Below are positions 54,049 through 62,119 of a stretch of DNA of 64,000 nt, in pieces. This DNA comes from Dactylosporangium aurantiacum. Its GTDB lineage: Bacteria > Actinomycetota > Actinomycetes > Mycobacteriales > Micromonosporaceae. The stretch lies in assembly GCF_000716715.1 (NCBI RefSeq), contig NZ_JNYJ01000001.1, forward strand, positions 464,765 to 528,764, read 5' to 3'. A program made the position numbers and the translations under genes. The number at the start of each line of letters is the position of its first letter. The first letter of the stretch is position 1. The notes beneath the pieces were generated by a model. The model saw only the letters and a list, made by a program, of their open reading frames with translations. It did not search any database and had not been told where the DNA came from.

Positions 54049-55092
54049 TCAGGCGACCTTGACCGCGGCGGGCAGCGGCAGCGACCCGGTCAACTTGGTC
54101 AACGCCGCGGCAGCCTTCGCGAACTGGGTGCCGTTCGGATGCACCGACAGCACCGCCACGACGTACCGGTCGCCGTCACCGACCGTGCCCGTGGTGTGCA
54201 GGACCTCGCCGCTCATGTCCGGCTGGTTGGGCGCGGCGGCGTCCACGAACCGTCCCGGCCCACCACCGCGGGGCAGGGACGCGTCGGTCACGCATGGCGT
54301 CGCCGGATCATCGCCGAACCCGGACCAGCCCTGCTTCGCCGACCACGGTTTCCGGAACGAGCTCGGGATGCCGAACGACTGGTCGTACCGGTCCGTTCCG
54401 CACTTCGTCGACTGGTGCAGGTCGCCCATGATGACGTCGCGTACCGGCGCCGGCGCCTCGTCGAGGATGTATCGGTACACCCGTACCAGGTCACCCGCGC
54501 TCACGGCGGTGTACCCCCAGTAGCCGGGCTGGCTCGCCGGTGGAGGCGCGGTGTCCTGCAGCCCCAGCCGCTGCACCATCCGGGTCACGATGTCCCGCTG
54601 CCCGCGTGCCTTCCACAGCCCGGTCGCGGCAGTGTCGTCGCTGCTGCGCAGCATGATGTCGAGCTTCGGCCGGTCCGCCGCCGGTGCCGTGTAGGACGGG
54701 CCCCGGTCCCAGAAGTAGTCCAACGCGATCAGCAGCTTCACCAGCGACGCCGACCTGAACCGCCAGCTGGCCTTCTGCGCTACCACGAATGTCCCCTGCC
54801 GCCGGTCGAAGATCACGATCCCGGCCGTGACCCCGGCCGGCACGGCGACCGTCGCCGCAACCGACGGTGAGGGGCCGGCCGCCGGGGAAGACGCGGAGGG
54901 TCCCGGCGAAGGGCTGCCGACGGTGCCGCCGCCCGATGGGGAGGGCCGGGCGGCCTCTGCGGTGCCGTGGTCCTGGGACCCACACCCGGTCAGGACCAGT
55001 GCGGTGAGGCATGCGACCACGGCGCTGAGCACGAACCGCGCCGGCACGGTGGCGGGCGCTGCCGCACGCTGCGTGATCAGGGTCGAAGGCAT
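54049..55092 (-). CDS. Beta-lactamase-fold serine hydrolase lipoprotein
   Basis: 347 residues from ATG 55092 behind GAGGATGG. The lipobox LTGC places the lipidated Cys at 37; a Ser/Pro/Gly linker runs to about 80. The catalytic domain has Ser116-L-V-Lys119 (SxxK) and Ser151-Asp-Asp (where class A enzymes have SDN). The third motif KTG/KSG is probably KQG within SAKQGWSG. The omega-loop Glu of true penicillinases is not evident. It is likely a wall-associated serine hydrolase, and beta-lactam hydrolysis should not be assumed. Confidence 0.85.
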   Translation of the reverse strand: MPSTLITQRAAAPATVPARFVLSAVVACLTALVLTGCGSQDHGTAEAARPSPSGGGTVGSPSPGPSASSPAAGPSPSVAATVAVPAGVTAGIVIFDRRQGTFVVAQKASWRFRSASLVKLLIALDYFWDRGPSYTAPAADRPKLDIMLRSSDDTAATGLWKARGQRDIVTRMVQRLGLQDTAPPPASQPGYWGYTAVSAGDLVRVYRYILDEAPAPVRDVIMGDLHQSTKCGTDRYDQSFGIPSSFRKPWSAKQGWSGFGDDPATPCVTDASLPRGGGPGRFVDAAAPNQPDMSGEVLHTTGTVGDGDRYVVAVLSVHPNGTQFAKAAAALTKLTGSLPLPAAVKVA

Positions 55093-55194
55093 GGCCCATC
55101 CTCACGCTCCACCTGCTTGATCACAAAACCCGGGCGGTATTTGGCGTGAGTCGGCCGGGGCGGGAGCGTTCGCCGAGGCCAGAGGGGGCCCGGC

Positions 55195-55899
55195 GTGCGC
55201 CACCATGGCGGGGTGGAGGACCGGGGGCGTCCGTGGTGGGCCGCTCTCGTCCTGGCGGTCCCGGTGGCGTTGCTCCTCGCCGGGTTGTGGAAGGCGATCG
55301 CGCTGTTCGTCGCCGTGTGTGCCGGCGTGGTTACGCCGATGCTGGCCGGGCAGTGGTGGAGCCGCCACCGGCAGCGGGTGGCGCATGCGAGCGGGGCGCA
55401 GGTGTGGGCCGGGCACCTGGCGCTGGACAGCGCCGTCGTGCTGTGGGACGTCGGGGTCGGCGCGGCCTTCCTGTTCGGCGCGGGTGTACCGGTGCGCCTC
55501 ACGCCGCGGCCGCTCGGGCTCCTGGTCGAGCGGCGCCGGTCACGACTGCACCAGGTCGTGGCCCGGCACCGGGCGGTGCGGGCGTCGACGCGGCCCACGT
55601 CCGGCCACGCGGCGGTGCGGGGCGCCGCCGGTCACGGTCGGGGCGGCGAGCCGGAAGGCGGTCCGGGTCGGGCGCCGGTCCTCGTCTCGTGGACGGACAT
55701 CGCGACGGTGCGGCGGGCCGGACCGACCCGGGTCACCGGCTGGGGCCGGGTCGGCGTGCTGCCGTTCGACGTCATCGAGGTGCTGCTGCACGGAGGCGGG
55801 GTGCTGCCGTTCGCCACGCCGGACGCCTCCGGGCTCGCCGACCTGGTCGCGCTGCGGACCGCCACCGCACCCGGATCGACGGACCCAACGACCGGGTGA
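55195..55899 (+). CDS. Hypothetical membrane protein
   Basis: 234 residues from GTG 55195, 6 bp after AGAGGGGG. Two hydrophobic segments near the N-terminus (ALVLAVPVALLLAGLWKAIA and FVAVCAGVVTPMLAG) suggest a membrane hairpin. The remainder is Arg/Gly-rich with beta-strand-like stretches (VLVSWTDIATVRR, GRVGVLPFDVIEVLL), and codon use is ordinary for the window. I do not recognise a family. It is divergent from the beta-lactamase-fold gene, with 102 bp between starts. Confidence 0.6.
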   Translation: MRHHGGVEDRGRPWWAALVLAVPVALLLAGLWKAIALFVAVCAGVVTPMLAGQWWSRHRQRVAHASGAQVWAGHLALDSAVVLWDVGVGAAFLFGAGVPVRLTPRPLGLLVERRRSRLHQVVARHRAVRASTRPTSGHAAVRGAAGHGRGGEPEGGPGRAPVLVSWTDIATVRRAGPTRVTGWGRVGVLPFDVIEVLLHGGGVLPFATPDASGLADLVALRTATAPGSTDPTTG

Positions 55900-55963
55900 T
55901 CGACCAGAGACGCTGAGTGGTTGAGTTGCGCCGGTTTCTGACGCTTCCGTACGGTGGTCTCCC

Positions 55964-56578
55964 ATGGCAGAACTGATCGAGGTCGGTGTCTGGTTCGAGG
56001 CCCGGCCGATCACCGTTGAGCAGGGCGTCGACCGGTTCGAGGCGCTGCGCCGCGGTGACGCGGGCTGGGCCGCGGCGGACCCGGGGATCGAGCGGTTCCA
56101 TCGCGAGGTGCTCGCCGGGATCGACGCCGCGTGGTGGGCCGGACCGGTCGTCGCGGCGGACACGCACGTGCTGCTCAGCCTCCAGCCGGACACACCGGGA
56201 GCGCTGCTGCACCTGGTGCACAAGCTCGCCGACGACTGCGAGCTGCTCTGCTTCCAGCGGCCCGGCCGGCACCAGCCCGCCGCGCTGTGGCAGCCACGCC
56301 GGCTGCTGAGCGTACCGGTGCCGCGGCTGGCGACCGAGGACGGCTCGCTCGCACACCATCCAACCGGCGAGGACATCCGGGATTTCCTCGGCAGGCTCGA
56401 CGCCGCCAACCCGTCGGCGGTGCTGTGGCGCGTCGACGGCTCGTCGATCCGTGTTTCGTTCGTGCCCGAGCAGCGTCGCTGGCGGGTGGAGACCGTGGTC
56501 GGCGACGAGCGGGACGAGTCGGTGCAGGACGACCTGGCCGGCGTGGCGGAGCGGTTCGAGGCGTTCGCCCACTCGTGA
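55964..56578 (+). CDS. Hypothetical soluble protein of 204 residues
   Basis: Starts at ATG 55964; no signal peptide or membrane span. It is rich in Trp, Val and acidic residues (IEVGVWFEARPITVEQGVDR, HVLLSLQPDTPGALLHLVHK, VRVSFVPEQRRWRVET-like end), suggesting an alpha/beta domain. No family was recognised. It lies on the same strand as the preceding hypothetical gene, 64 bp downstream, but nothing else links them. Confidence 0.68.
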   Translation: MAELIEVGVWFEARPITVEQGVDRFEALRRGDAGWAAADPGIERFHREVLAGIDAAWWAGPVVAADTHVLLSLQPDTPGALLHLVHKLADDCELLCFQRPGRHQPAALWQPRRLLSVPVPRLATEDGSLAHHPTGEDIRDFLGRLDAANPSAVLWRVDGSSIRVSFVPEQRRWRVETVVGDERDESVQDDLAGVAERFEAFAHS

Positions 56579-56618
56579 CGCACGCCGGCCGTCCCCCGCT
56601 ACCCGGGCCGGGCGCGGG

Positions 56619-57272
56619 TCAGCCGGCCCCGTCGCCAGTGGTCTGCCCGTGGTGCCGGCTCCGGACGGTGAGCTGGGCGCGGTGGTGCGCCGGGTACACC
56701 ACCTCGTCCAGCATCGCCGCCGCGAGGTCGGCGTAGGTCGTCGTGCCGTCCACGAGGCGGCGGTCGTCGAACACCTCGTAGGCGCCGCTGCCCGGCTCGT
56801 CGACGAGCCGCATCGTCGGGGTGAACAGCACCCAGTCGACCGGCCCGGCCTCCAGCGCGGCCAGCTCCGCCATACGGCCCAGCGAGAACGGGCGGTACTC
56901 GGCGGGGAAGTCGGCGCCCTCGTACACCTTCCCGCCGTCCGGACCTTCGAGCGTCGTGGCCAGCCCCACGACCAGCAACCGGCCGACCCCGGCGCGGGCC
57001 AGGCCGTCGAGCAGCGACCGGGTGCCGTCGCCGTACAGCCGCGCCGGGTCGACGTCCGCGGTGTAGACGGCGCTCACCGCCACGTCGTGGCCGGCGGCGA
57101 CGGCCGCGACCGACGCCGCGTCCGTCACGTCACCGGCGACCGCACCCGCCACGTCCCCGTGCCGCCCCGGGTCCCGCACGACCGGCGTCACCCGCAACCC
57201 CCGCTCACGCGCCCCGGCCACGATCCGCCGACCGGCCCGTCCACCCGCTCCGAACACCACCACAGCAGTCAT
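56619..57272 (-). CDS. Atypical SDR / NmrA-like NAD(P)-binding oxidoreductase
   Basis: 217 residues from ATG 57272. The NAD(P)-binding motif is VVVFGAGGRAGRRIV (residues 4-18). VAGDVTDAASVAAVAAGHDVAVSAV and LLVVGLATTLEGPDG follow in the usual atypical-SDR order, and a YPAHHRAQLTV tail ends the protein. Proteins of this type are often encoded divergently from an HxlR regulator that responds to electrophiles, and that arrangement is present: the hxlR-type gene starts 70 bp away behind a shared palindrome. Confidence 0.87.
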   Translation of the reverse strand: MTAVVVFGAGGRAGRRIVAGARERGLRVTPVVRDPGRHGDVAGAVAGDVTDAASVAAVAAGHDVAVSAVYTADVDPARLYGDGTRSLLDGLARAGVGRLLVVGLATTLEGPDGGKVYEGADFPAEYRPFSLGRMAELAALEAGPVDWVLFTPTMRLVDEPGSGAYEVFDDRRLVDGTTTYADLAAAMLDEVVYPAHHRAQLTVRSRHHGQTTGDGAG

Positions 57273-57299
57273 GCCGGGCACCGTAGAGCCCGAGACGTC

Positions 57300-57317
57300 G
57301 GTAACTGCAAGGTAACC
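57300..57317. promoter_or_regulatory. Palindromic site between HxlR regulator and oxidoreductase
   Basis: GGTAACTGCAAGGTAACC has the symmetry GGTnAC-N6-GTnACC and sits between the divergent starts at 57272 and 57342. HxlR-type regulators commonly bind such sites to control both themselves and the neighbouring oxidoreductase. Confidence 0.6.
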
Positions 57318-57341
57318 GGGGCGTGCGCTACGTTCGGCTGC

Positions 57342-57713
57342 GTGAGCGAACCACTGCCGCGCGACCTGTTCGACCCCGCGTGCCCGTCGAACGCCACACC
57401 GTTCCAGATCGGCGACAAGTGGGCCGGGATGGTGCTGGTCTGCCTCCGCGACGGGCCGCGCCGCTTCACCGAGCTGCGGGTGCCGATGCACCGCGTCTCC
57501 GCGAAGGTCCTCACCGAGACGCTGCGCGCCCTCGAACGCGACGGCATGGTCACCCGCACCGTCCACGACGAGGTCCCGCCCCGCGTCGAGTACGCGCTCA
57601 CCCCGCTGGGCCGGACACTGTTCCCCGCCATGGACGCCTGCCGTGCCTGGGCCGCCGAACACCTCGGCGCGGTCCTCGACGCCCGCGACGACTACGCGCG
57701 ACGGAGTGCCTGA
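57342..57713 (+). CDS. HxlR-family transcriptional regulator
   Basis: A 123-residue winged-helix protein from GTG 57342. The family pattern is clear: ACPSNATPFQIGDKWAGMVLVCL, GPRRFTELRVPMHRVSAKVLTETLRALERDGMV, then VPPRVEYALTPLGRTLFPAM. A Cys in the position DPACPS near the N-terminus matches the redox-sensing Cys of QorR/YodB-type members. It shares TGATG with the next gene, an SGNH hydrolase, and probably controls the divergent oxidoreductase. Confidence 0.92.
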   Translation: MSEPLPRDLFDPACPSNATPFQIGDKWAGMVLVCLRDGPRRFTELRVPMHRVSAKVLTETLRALERDGMVTRTVHDEVPPRVEYALTPLGRTLFPAMDACRAWAAEHLGAVLDARDDYARRSA

Positions 57714-58486
57714 TGTTCCACCGGTACGTGGCGATCGGCGACAGCACCACCGAGGGCATGGACGATCCCGACGGCGCCGGCGGCTACCGCGGCTGGGCGG
57801 ACCGGTTCGCCGCGCACGTCGCCCACGCGCAGCCCGGTCAGCCGCTCGAGTACGCGAACCTCGCCATCCGCGGCCGCACCACCGCCCGGATCCGCGCCGA
57901 GCAGCTGCAGCCGGCCGTCGACCTGGCCCCGGACCTCGCCACCGTCGTCGCCGGCATGAACGACATCCTGCGCGGCTCGTTCGACGTCGCCGCCGTCGCC
58001 GGTGACCTCCTCGCCATGCAGCGGGCCCTGATCGCGCAGGGTGCGACGGTACTGACGTTCACGCTGCCCGACCCGGTGCCCGTGATGCCGATCGCGAAGC
58101 CACTGCGCGGCCGGGTCGTCGCCCTCAACGCCGCGATCCGCAAGGCGTGCGCGGACAGCGGCGCGGTACTTCTGGACCTCGGCGCGTACCCGGTCGCGTC
58201 CGACCCGCGGCTGTGGAGCGACGACCGCCTGCACGCCAACAGCGCCGGCCACGAACGCATCGCCGCCGCGCTCGCCCACGCCGTCGGCCTGCCCGGCACC
58301 GACGACACGTGGACGCTGCCGCTACCGGCCGCCCCGGTCCGCCGCCGGCACGAGGTGCTGCGCGCGGAGCTGGCGTGGGTCCGCCGGCACCTCCTGCCGT
58401 GGCTCGGCCGTCACGTCCGCGGCCGGTCGTCGGGCGACGACCGGTCCCCGAAACGTCCCGTCCCGTTGCCGGTCTCCGGTGCCTGA
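57713..58486 (+). CDS. SGNH/GDSL hydrolase
   Basis: 257 residues from ATG 57713. The catalytic blocks are GDSTTEG (Ser11), the block II Gly in NLAIRGRTT, AGMNDIL (block III Asn) and DRLHANSAGHERIA (block V Asp and His). There is no signal peptide, so it is cytosolic or non-classically exported. The C-terminal 40 residues are Arg/Pro-rich. Family members are esterases or lipases of many kinds; no substrate can be inferred. Translation is coupled to the HxlR gene. Confidence 0.92.
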   Translation: MFHRYVAIGDSTTEGMDDPDGAGGYRGWADRFAAHVAHAQPGQPLEYANLAIRGRTTARIRAEQLQPAVDLAPDLATVVAGMNDILRGSFDVAAVAGDLLAMQRALIAQGATVLTFTLPDPVPVMPIAKPLRGRVVALNAAIRKACADSGAVLLDLGAYPVASDPRLWSDDRLHANSAGHERIAAALAHAVGLPGTDDTWTLPLPAAPVRRRHEVLRAELAWVRRHLLPWLGRHVRGRSSGDDRSPKRPVPLPVSGA

Positions 58487-58503
58487 ACGGCGGCGCGCCG
58501 CCG

Positions 58504-59427
58504 TCAGGGGACGAGGATCACCTTGCCCCGGACGTGGCCGGACTGGCTCAGGTCGTGGGCCGCGGCCGCGTCCGCGAACGGGAAGACCCGCTCGACCGGC
58601 ATGGTGAAGCGGCCCTGGTGGTACAGGTCGGCGGCCTCCCGCAGCGTGTCCCAGGCGCGACCCTCCGAGCCGTCGGTGACGCGGGCCCCGAGCTTCGGCG
58701 CGTCGAAGTCGACGAGGCTGACCACGTTCGCGGGGACGCCGGTCAGCGTGATCAGGTCGGCGACGGCGCCGCGCCCCGCGGTGTCGAGGGCGAGGTCGAC
58801 GCCCTGCGGCGCAACGGCGCGGACCCGGTCGACGAGGCCTTCGCCGTACGTGACGGGCACGGCGCCGAGCGAGCGCAGGAACTCGTGGTTGCGCTCGCTC
58901 GCGGTGCCGATGACCGTCGCGCCGCGGGCGACCGCGAGCTGCGTCGCGGCGATGCCGACACCACCGGCGGCGCCGTTGACGACGATCGTCTGACCCTTGT
59001 CGAGGCCGAGCAGCGTGAGCGACCGGCCGGCCGCCTCGACGACGCCGGGCAGGCCGGCCGCCTCCTCGAACGACATCCCGGCCGGCTTGGCCACCCAGAA
59101 CTTCAGCACCGCGAACTCGGCGGCCCCACCACCGGCCGCCACCCCGAACACCTCCTCGCCGACCTTCGGCGCCACGCCCTCGCCGGCGCCGGCCGCGGCG
59201 GGCCCGACGGCGTCGACCACGCCCGAGACGTCACCGTGCGGGATCACCGGCAGCCGGGTCGGGGTCGTATCACCGAACGCGCCGCTGCGGACCTTCCAGT
59301 CGAACGGGTTGATCCCGACGGCCCGCACCCGCACCCGGACCTGCCCCGGCCCCGGCTGCGGCTCGTCGACGTCGACGACGTGCAGGACGCTCGACGGGCC
59401 GTACTCGGAATACTGCAGCGCTTTCAC
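58504..59427 (-). CDS. NADP-dependent quinone oxidoreductase-like MDR protein
   Basis: 307 residues from GTG 59427, 8 bp after GGAGG. N-terminal GroES-like domain: VGINPFDWKVRSGAFGD and IPHGDVSGVVDAVG. Nucleotide-binding domain: TIVVNGAAGGVGIAATQLA and GATVIGTASERNHEFLRSLGA. Zinc ligands are absent, as in quinone reductases. It is a paralogue of the 23799-24716 gene (shared NP-DWKVR-G, AAGGVG and C-terminal GHVRGKVILVP/GHTTGKLVLVP). An alternative GTG at 59436 would place the start on top of the ribosome-binding site. Confidence 0.92.
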   Translation of the reverse strand: MKALQYSEYGPSSVLHVVDVDEPQPGPGQVRVRVRAVGINPFDWKVRSGAFGDTTPTRLPVIPHGDVSGVVDAVGPAAAGAGEGVAPKVGEEVFGVAAGGGAAEFAVLKFWVAKPAGMSFEEAAGLPGVVEAAGRSLTLLGLDKGQTIVVNGAAGGVGIAATQLAVARGATVIGTASERNHEFLRSLGAVPVTYGEGLVDRVRAVAPQGVDLALDTAGRGAVADLITLTGVPANVVSLVDFDAPKLGARVTDGSEGRAWDTLREAADLYHQGRFTMPVERVFPFADAAAAHDLSQSGHVRGKVILVP

Positions 59428-60155
59428 GTGAGCCACCTCCGATGGTGAACGAAACAGAGCCGACCGAACCGACCGGGCGAAGCGGCTGACTCCGAGCCAC
59501 TCCCGAACCGAACGGCGAGCAAATCCGGCGCGCCGACCCGCTACCCCGGCACACCGACCCGGAACAGGCGCACCGACCCATAATCCCAACGCGCCACCCG
59601 GGCGTCGCATGCCGGGCGGGAAGTGACGGCCGCCCGGGATCGCGCCGGGTCTGCCGTCGAGGCCGGCCGCCATCCCGAACGACGCGAGCAGATCGACGTG
59701 TGCGTGCCCGCGTGATGCCCACGGCCCGGCAGGGCGCGCTCTTGCACTGTGCGGACCTGCACGTGGCCGACTGCGCCGACCTTCCCACGCACCTACCCCG
59801 GGCCGCTACCGGATGGGTGAAGTCGCCGACGCCCGCCCGACCCCAGACACGATCACCAGCCAGTCGCGGTCGGGGACGTCGCGGCCGCCACACGCGCCGC
59901 CCCGGCCCAGGCGTGCCGCCCGACGGGCAGCATCGACCCGCAAGCCCACCCCGTGCGCCCGGCAGCGCGCATGTGCCCGGCAGCGCCGATGCGCCCGGCG
60001 TTGCCCATGTGCCCGGCCGCGCCGATGCCGCGCCCGGCTGCGCCCCATGCCGGCGCGGCGTTGCCCATGCCGGCGCGGCGTTGCCCATGCCGGCCCGGCG
60101 TTGCCCATGCGGCGCCCGGCAGCCACCATCGGCCCGGGACAGGGCTCCCCAGCGG
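59428..60155. other. Long non-coding spacer with short repeats
   Basis: 728 bp in which frames stay open on both strands but no product has a plausible family, start or ribosome-binding site. The left half looks like ordinary promoter-type sequence for the minus-strand oxidoreductase. The right half (59950-60115) is built of degenerate and exact repeats based on CCGGCGTTGCCCATG; the exact part is listed separately. Confidence 0.5.
60044..60103. repeat. 20-bp tandem repeat, three copies
   Basis: CCCATGCCGGCGCGGCGTTG occurs at 60044-60063 and 60064-60083, and at 60084-60103 with one change, then breaks off after CCCATGC. Diverged relatives of the unit (GCCCATGTGCCCGG, GCCGATGCGCCCGG) extend about 90 bp to the left. 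It is next to the 3' end of the minus-strand methyltransferase gene. Confidence 0.9.
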
Positions 60156-61655
60156 TCAGGTGTTGAGCGGCCGGCGGGCGACCAGCAGCACGTGCGTGTC
60201 AGGCCATGGCAGCGGCGTGCCGTCCTCCGCCGACAGCCGCGCGACCGGGTCGAGCCGGTGCTCGACGATCCAGTCGTTGCGCCACGCGTGGGAGGCGTCG
60301 TCGATCTCGAAGCCGATGTCGGTCAGCAGCGCCTTCCAGTCGGCGAACTCCAGGCCGCAGAACTGCTCGTGCGCCTCCGACAGCCAGTTGTCGGGATAGT
60401 CCTTGTGGGTGAGGAACTCCATCGCGTCGCCCAGGGCGATGTCGACGGTGCCGTCGGGCAGGGCGTCGAACGGCAGCGGGAAGTGGAAGTCGGCGGCGAA
60501 CCGGTCCAGCCGCGCGCGGGCCGGTAACCCGTCGACGAGGGCGGCGATCTCCTCCCGCGACAGCCCGGTCAGGTCCGCCGGCGGTCCGGCCGGGGCGGCG
60601 CCCTGCAACGCGAGCCGCACCCGCCGGCCGCGGTTGTCGGGGCCGCACACGTCGGAGTTGAGCCAGACGCCGCCGGGCACCGTGTGGTCGTAGATGGCCT
60701 GGGCGAAGCGGCGCAGCGAGTCCATCCGCTGCCCGTAGGACCAGATCTCGTGCGTCAGCGCGAACGTCAGCGTCGTGTCGACCGACCGCGGCGGGAACAC
60801 GGCGCCGCCGAGCACGTTGCGGCAGTAGAAGTAGACGTTGGGGTTGGTGAACCAGCCCTGCGCCTTGCGGTGCACGCACTCCTCGAACAGGTGCCGGGCG
60901 ACCTCGACCCCGATCAGGTCGCTCTCCCGCAGCGCCGGCTCCCGGTCGGCGAGGGCGAGGACCGCACCGGCGCCGCAGCCGACGTCGACGATCCGCCCGG
61001 GCCGCACGTGCCGGCGCACCAGGTCCCACTTGCGCTCGGCGCTCGCCTCGAACGCCTCGGCGTAGGTGCGGTAGTCGCGGGTCGTGGTGAGCCCGCCCTC
61101 CTCGCCGACGACGGGGTCGTTGACCACCTGCGCGACCTGCTCCTCGAGCCGGTAACGGTCGTAGACGTCGAGGCTCGCCGGGTGCGCCAGGTCCCGCCAC
61201 GCCGGGTCGCCGGCGGCGAGCCGCAGCAGCACGTCCCACGGCCGGTCGGGGACCGGGTCGTGCTCGGCCTCCACACCGGCGATCTCGAACCCGAGCTCGG
61301 CATACATCGCCGCGACCTCGGGCGTGGAGCACGCCAGGATCGTGTCGTGCGGGGTCAGCGTCTGCCCGAGGACCGACTCGACGCTCTTGAGGGTGACCTC
61401 GGCGAACCGGTCGGTGTGCGCGGTGTCGAACACCGGCACGACCAGCGACCGCAGCCCTTCCTGGACGCTGAACCGTTCGATCGCCGCCTGCCGCCGGTCG
61501 TAGCCGACGGGGTTGCGTTTCGTGTTCTGATGGTTGGCGCTCGTCACCGCCCACACGACGGTGCGCCGGCCCTCGCCGGCGAGCCCGCGCAGGTAGTCCG
61601 CCTGGAACCTGGTCAGCAGGTGGTGGCGGCCGGGGAAGAGGACGAAGCGCTCCAC
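60156..61655 (-). CDS. Nucleotidyltransferase-like / SAM methyltransferase fusion protein
   Basis: 499 residues from GTG 61655. The N-terminal part (1-130) starts FVLFPGRHHLLTRFQADYLR and continues WAVTSANHQNTKRNPVGYDRRQAAIE, which resembles the beginning of NMN/cytidylyltransferase-type Rossmann domains (G-R-H/F phosphate loop, S-A-N/Q, then N-P-x-x-R-R). The usual C-terminal ISxxxxR motif is not seen. A class I methyltransferase domain follows with motif I VDVGCGAGA at residues 223-231 and HTVPGGVWLNSDVCGP later. The reaction is unknown. The stop-to-start distance to the MhuD-like gene upstream is 3 bp, so the two form an operon. Confidence 0.78.
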   Translation of the reverse strand: MERFVLFPGRHHLLTRFQADYLRGLAGEGRRTVVWAVTSANHQNTKRNPVGYDRRQAAIERFSVQEGLRSLVVPVFDTAHTDRFAEVTLKSVESVLGQTLTPHDTILACSTPEVAAMYAELGFEIAGVEAEHDPVPDRPWDVLLRLAAGDPAWRDLAHPASLDVYDRYRLEEQVAQVVNDPVVGEEGGLTTTRDYRTYAEAFEASAERKWDLVRRHVRPGRIVDVGCGAGAVLALADREPALRESDLIGVEVARHLFEECVHRKAQGWFTNPNVYFYCRNVLGGAVFPPRSVDTTLTFALTHEIWSYGQRMDSLRRFAQAIYDHTVPGGVWLNSDVCGPDNRGRRVRLALQGAAPAGPPADLTGLSREEIAALVDGLPARARLDRFAADFHFPLPFDALPDGTVDIALGDAMEFLTHKDYPDNWLSEAHEQFCGLEFADWKALLTDIGFEIDDASHAWRNDWIVEHRLDPVARLSAEDGTPLPWPDTHVLLVARRPLNT

Positions 61656-61658
61656 CGC

Positions 61659-61976
61659 TCAGCCCTCGGCGGGCGCCGGCCCGGCCTGCTGCACGACCTC
61701 GAACTCGAGCAGGCTGGACCCGGAAGCGACCGGCTTGGCCCGCTCACCGGAGTGCGCCTCCATCGCGGGCCCCTTCGCCCACGCCTGGAAATCCTCCTCG
61801 GACTCCCACTTGGTGTAGACGAAGTAGCGGGTCTCGCCGGCCACGGGGCGCAGCAGCTCGAACCCCAGGAACCCCTTCGACCCCTCCACGGCACCGTGCC
61901 TGGCACCGAACCGGCGCTCCAGCTCGGGGCCGGCGCCCTCGGGGACCTCGATCGCGTTGATCTTCACAACCGCCAT
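61659..61976 (-). CDS. Heme-degrading monooxygenase (MhuD-like, ABM family)
   Basis: A 105-residue dimeric ferredoxin-like protein from ATG 61976. It matches mycobacterial MhuD along its whole length: VVKINAIEVPEGAGPELERRF, GFLGFELLRPV, FQAWAKGPAMEAHSGERA and a GSSLLEFEVV end. The heme-pocket residues Asn7, Trp66 and His75 fall at exactly the MhuD positions. MhuD opens heme to mycobilin and releases iron without carbon monoxide. It is co-transcribed with the nucleotidyltransferase-methyltransferase fusion gene 3 bp downstream; no heme importer is visible in the window. Confidence 0.9.
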   Translation of the reverse strand: MAVVKINAIEVPEGAGPELERRFGARHGAVEGSKGFLGFELLRPVAGETRYFVYTKWESEEDFQAWAKGPAMEAHSGERAKPVASGSSLLEFEVVQQAGPAPAEG

Positions 61977-62119
61977 GCCCCAACCCTAGCGGTCACCTAC
62001 GACAGTTCCGCCCCGCCGCGGATGAGCGTGATGGGGGTGCGCGCGGTGGGGGTACAGCTGCCGCGGACAGGACCGCAATGCGCTGGGACGCCGCCGGTGG
62101 CGGGTGCGAGAATCGCCGC

